Translations under genes and position numbers: made by a program
The notes under the pieces: model-generated
Seen by the model: the letters and a program-made list of their open reading frames with translations, nothing else
The model's database searches: none
What the model was told of the DNA's origin: nothing
Origin: Sphingomonadaceae bacterium
GTDB lineage: Bacteria; Pseudomonadota; Alphaproteobacteria; Sphingomonadales; Sphingomonadaceae
NCBI GenBank assembly: GCA_019454625.1
Contig: JACFNY010000001.1
Span: forward strand, 1-18,083
DNA length: 18,083 nt
Direction: 5' to 3'
In this document: positions 14,266-18,083 of the stretch, in pieces
Layout: every line of letters starts with the position of its first letter
How positions within the stretch are numbered: position 1 is the first letter of the stretch

Positions 14266-14930
14266 GTACGCTAATACGGTATTCCGTTTTCGACATGGAC
14301 AGGACGATCACCCGGGGCGGATCCTATTCGCCCTGGCTGGTCTACTGGGCGTGGCACGAGGCGCCGTGGCGGTTGCTGCTCCTGCCCGTGTCGCTGCTGG
14401 CGGGTGCGGCCTATGTCGCGGGGTTCGTGAGCCGGGGGCGGTTGAAGGAAATCAACCACCGGCTGCTGATGGGACGGTGCGTGCCGATGGAACGGATCGC
14501 ACCGTGCGCCGAGGGCTTCGCGCGCCGGATGGTGCCGGGGCGCACGTTTCGGGGCGCGCAGGCGCGGATCGACGCGGAGAAGGCGGAAGGGCGCATCGTG
14601 GTGATCGCCACAGCCTCCTACACCTTCTATGCCCACGCCATCGCGGCGCGGCTGGGCGTGGAGCAAATCGTCGGCACGAAGTCGCGGCGCGACGCGTCGG
14701 GCGCGGTGCTTGCGAGGCTCGACGGCGAGAACTGCTACGACGGCGCGAAGCGCGACATGGTGGCGGAAGCGCTGCCGCGGCGCGAAGGGCTGCACGTGCG
14801 CTTCTTTTCGGACCATCACAGCGACGCGCCGATGTTCGAATGGGCGGACGAAGGCTTCGCGATCAACCCGACGCCCAAGCTGCGTGCGCTTGCCGAGGCG
14901 CGGGGCTGGCAGGTCATCGAATGGGAGTAG
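14262..14930 (+). CDS. HAD-IB family (SerB-like) phosphatase
   Basis: A 222-residue HAD hydrolase of subfamily IB. Motif I is FDMDRT (10-15): Asp11 is the nucleophile and Asp13 the acid/base. Motif II is IATASYTFY (115-123), motif III includes the Lys in VGTKSRR (about 140), and motif IV is FFSDHHSDAPMFEWA (181-195; Asp184 and Asp188). INPTPKLRALAEARGW is typical of the family's C terminus. A hydrophobic stretch at about 36-55 lies in the cap and could associate with the membrane. The start is TTG at 14262, overlapping the previous stop as TTGA; GGAGG lies 4 bases upstream. The first downstream ATG would delete motif I, so the TTG is well supported. Substrate unknown; a phosphoserine-phosphatase-like role would fit the sulfur-amino-acid neighbour but is inference. 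Confidence 0.88.
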   Translation: MSTLIRYSVFDMDRTITRGGSYSPWLVYWAWHEAPWRLLLLPVSLLAGAAYVAGFVSRGRLKEINHRLLMGRCVPMERIAPCAEGFARRMVPGRTFRGAQARIDAEKAEGRIVVIATASYTFYAHAIAARLGVEQIVGTKSRRDASGAVLARLDGENCYDGAKRDMVAEALPRREGLHVRFFSDHHSDAPMFEWADEGFAINPTPKLRALAEARGWQVIEWE

Positions 14931-14951
14931 GGCGGGCCTGAAACCCGCCCT
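14929..14951. terminator. Hairpin terminator between convergent HAD gene and acnA
   Basis: AGGGCGGG (14929-14936) and CCCGCCCT (14944-14951) form a perfect 8-bp stem with a 7-base loop, overlapping the HAD stop codon and lying 9 bases from the acnA stop. There is no good T-run on either strand, so it may act weakly in both directions. Confidence 0.55.
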
Positions 14952-14960
14952 CTCGTGTCC

Positions 14961-17642
<2,682 letters not shown>

Positions 17643-17700
17643 CTTCACGATCCCCTTGTCTTTGCCGTTCGGACCGGCCGGCACGCGCCTATTGCAGCGC

Positions 17701-17725
17701 AGCAACCGCCGGAGTCGCGGCTGCT
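17701..17725 (-). promoter_or_regulatory. Hairpin in the acnA upstream region
   Basis: AGCAACCGC (17701-17709) and GCGGCTGCT (17717-17725) are inverted repeats matching at 8 of 9 positions around a 7-base loop. It lies about 59 bases before the acnA start and would be in the leader if transcription begins upstream. Function unknown. Confidence 0.35.
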
Positions 17726-17776
17726 TTAACGAAGGGGAGCCGGGTTGGGAAGGGGACGAAAGTCGCAGGCGGGCTT

Positions 17777-17803
17777 GTCAAAATGTTGACTGGAAACGGT
17801 CAA
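17777..17803. promoter_or_regulatory. GTCAA/TTGAC operator-like array upstream of acnA
   Basis: GTCAA (17777-17781), TTGAC (17786-17790) and GTCAA (17799-17803) make two overlapping inverted repeats, with spacers of 4 and 8 bases. It is 135-161 bases upstream of the acnA ATG. On the minus strand the pieces also give TTGACC and TTGACA, so one may simply be an acnA -35 box; I see no convincing -10 box 16-18 bases after either. Confidence 0.4.
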
Positions 17804-17918
17804 GGGGGCGTGCCGGTTATTTGTGCTCGGCAGCCATCGCGAGACGGGCGGCGCGCCGGACTGGCCGGAGCGGACTGCGACGGGCGCGGAGGCATGTGGG
17901 CCGATCCCGGTCCCGACA

Positions 17919-17947
17919 TTGTAAATTAACCCCATATGCCCTATATG
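17919..17947 (+). promoter_or_regulatory. Rightward sigma-70-type promoter candidate
   Basis: TTGTAA (17919-17924) and TATATG (17942-17947) are 17 bases apart in the only AT-rich patch of this intergenic region. The spacer contains TTAACC. Transcription would start near 17954 and run toward the window's right edge with a leader of about 120 bases, including a 10-bp hairpin (18020-18044; loop ATGT, one bulge). Confidence 0.5.
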
Positions 17948-18075
17948 GATGAGGCTGACGTTGCGCGCGACGGATTGCGGCGCTCCGGCTCCCCTTTTCA
18001 GAACCCCCAGCCTCTCGGCACCCGCCGCCATGTGGCGCGCGGGTACGATCACGACCAGAATAGTGAGACAAAGAC

Positions 18076-18083
18076 ATGCCTAT
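18076..18083 (+). CDS. Possible start of a rightward gene, cut by the window edge
   Basis: An ATG followed by CCT lies 8 bases from the end, with GTGAGA about 6 bases upstream as a modest ribosome site and a promoter candidate at 17919-17947. Too little is present to identify it. No gene between 17643 and 18075 is supported: the open frames there are Arg-rich and lack family signatures. Confidence 0.3.

Noticed and set aside
17643..17705. N-terminal extension of aconitase
   Set aside because: The added residues have no family similarity, while the ATG at 17642 has a good ribosome site and the protein then has normal length.
17643..18075. Open frames on both strands between acnA and the right edge
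   Set aside because: They are Arg/Ser-rich, lack ribosome sites and overlap clear regulatory-looking sequence; none resembles a known family.

Overview
The window is GC-rich chromosomal DNA from a Gram-negative bacterium. Gene content and style suggest an alphaproteobacterium, most likely one of the Sphingomonadales. The grounds are an rpmI-rplT-pheS-pheT cluster, a HisN-type histidinol-phosphatase, aconitase A, a PEP-CTERM surface protein, short intergenic gaps and very high GC at third codon positions. The lineage call is inference; there is no rRNA here to confirm it.

Layout, left to right. Bases 1-200 hold no gene I can support. From 201 to 3769 four genes run leftward: a class I/II aminotransferase, a LuxR-type regulator just upstream of it, a secreted PEP-CTERM protein with a fibro-slime-like domain, and a glutathione S-transferase-like protein. 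The PEP-CTERM gene has its own UUCG-loop terminator. About 60 bases before its start codon lies a near-perfect sigma-54 (-24/-12) promoter. From 3866 to 5205 hisN and an O6-alkylguanine-DNA alkyltransferase run rightward. They converge, across a 14-bp perfect inverted repeat, on a leftward LysE/RhtB exporter. From 6051 to 10170 lies the translation operon rpmI-rplT-pheS-pheT, with a likely promoter at 5946-5974. A strong intrinsic terminator (probable attenuator) lies between rplT and pheS.

From 10341 to 12650 is a membrane-bound CHASE2-degenerate GGDEF-EAL protein that should hydrolyse cyclic di-GMP. The next 313 bases are the most unusual part of the window. They hold three GGTTAA repeats at an exact 13-bp period, a leader hairpin, a 26-codon ORF with a ribosome binding site, a second hairpin and a very strong terminator, together forming a compact self-contained small gene. 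From 12964 to 14930 are a cystathionine gamma-synthase-family PLP enzyme and a SerB-like HAD hydrolase, joined by a TTGA stop/start overlap. Aconitase (acnA) fills 14961-17642 on the minus strand. The last 441 bases hold acnA upstream signals, a rightward promoter candidate and possibly the first codons of another gene.

The window is mostly housekeeping: translation, TCA cycle, histidine synthesis and DNA repair. There is no CRISPR array, prophage, confirmed insertion sequence or obvious defence system. The best leads for new biology are the 26-residue peptide locus (12632-12887) and the sigma-54-controlled PEP-CTERM gene (2235-3061).
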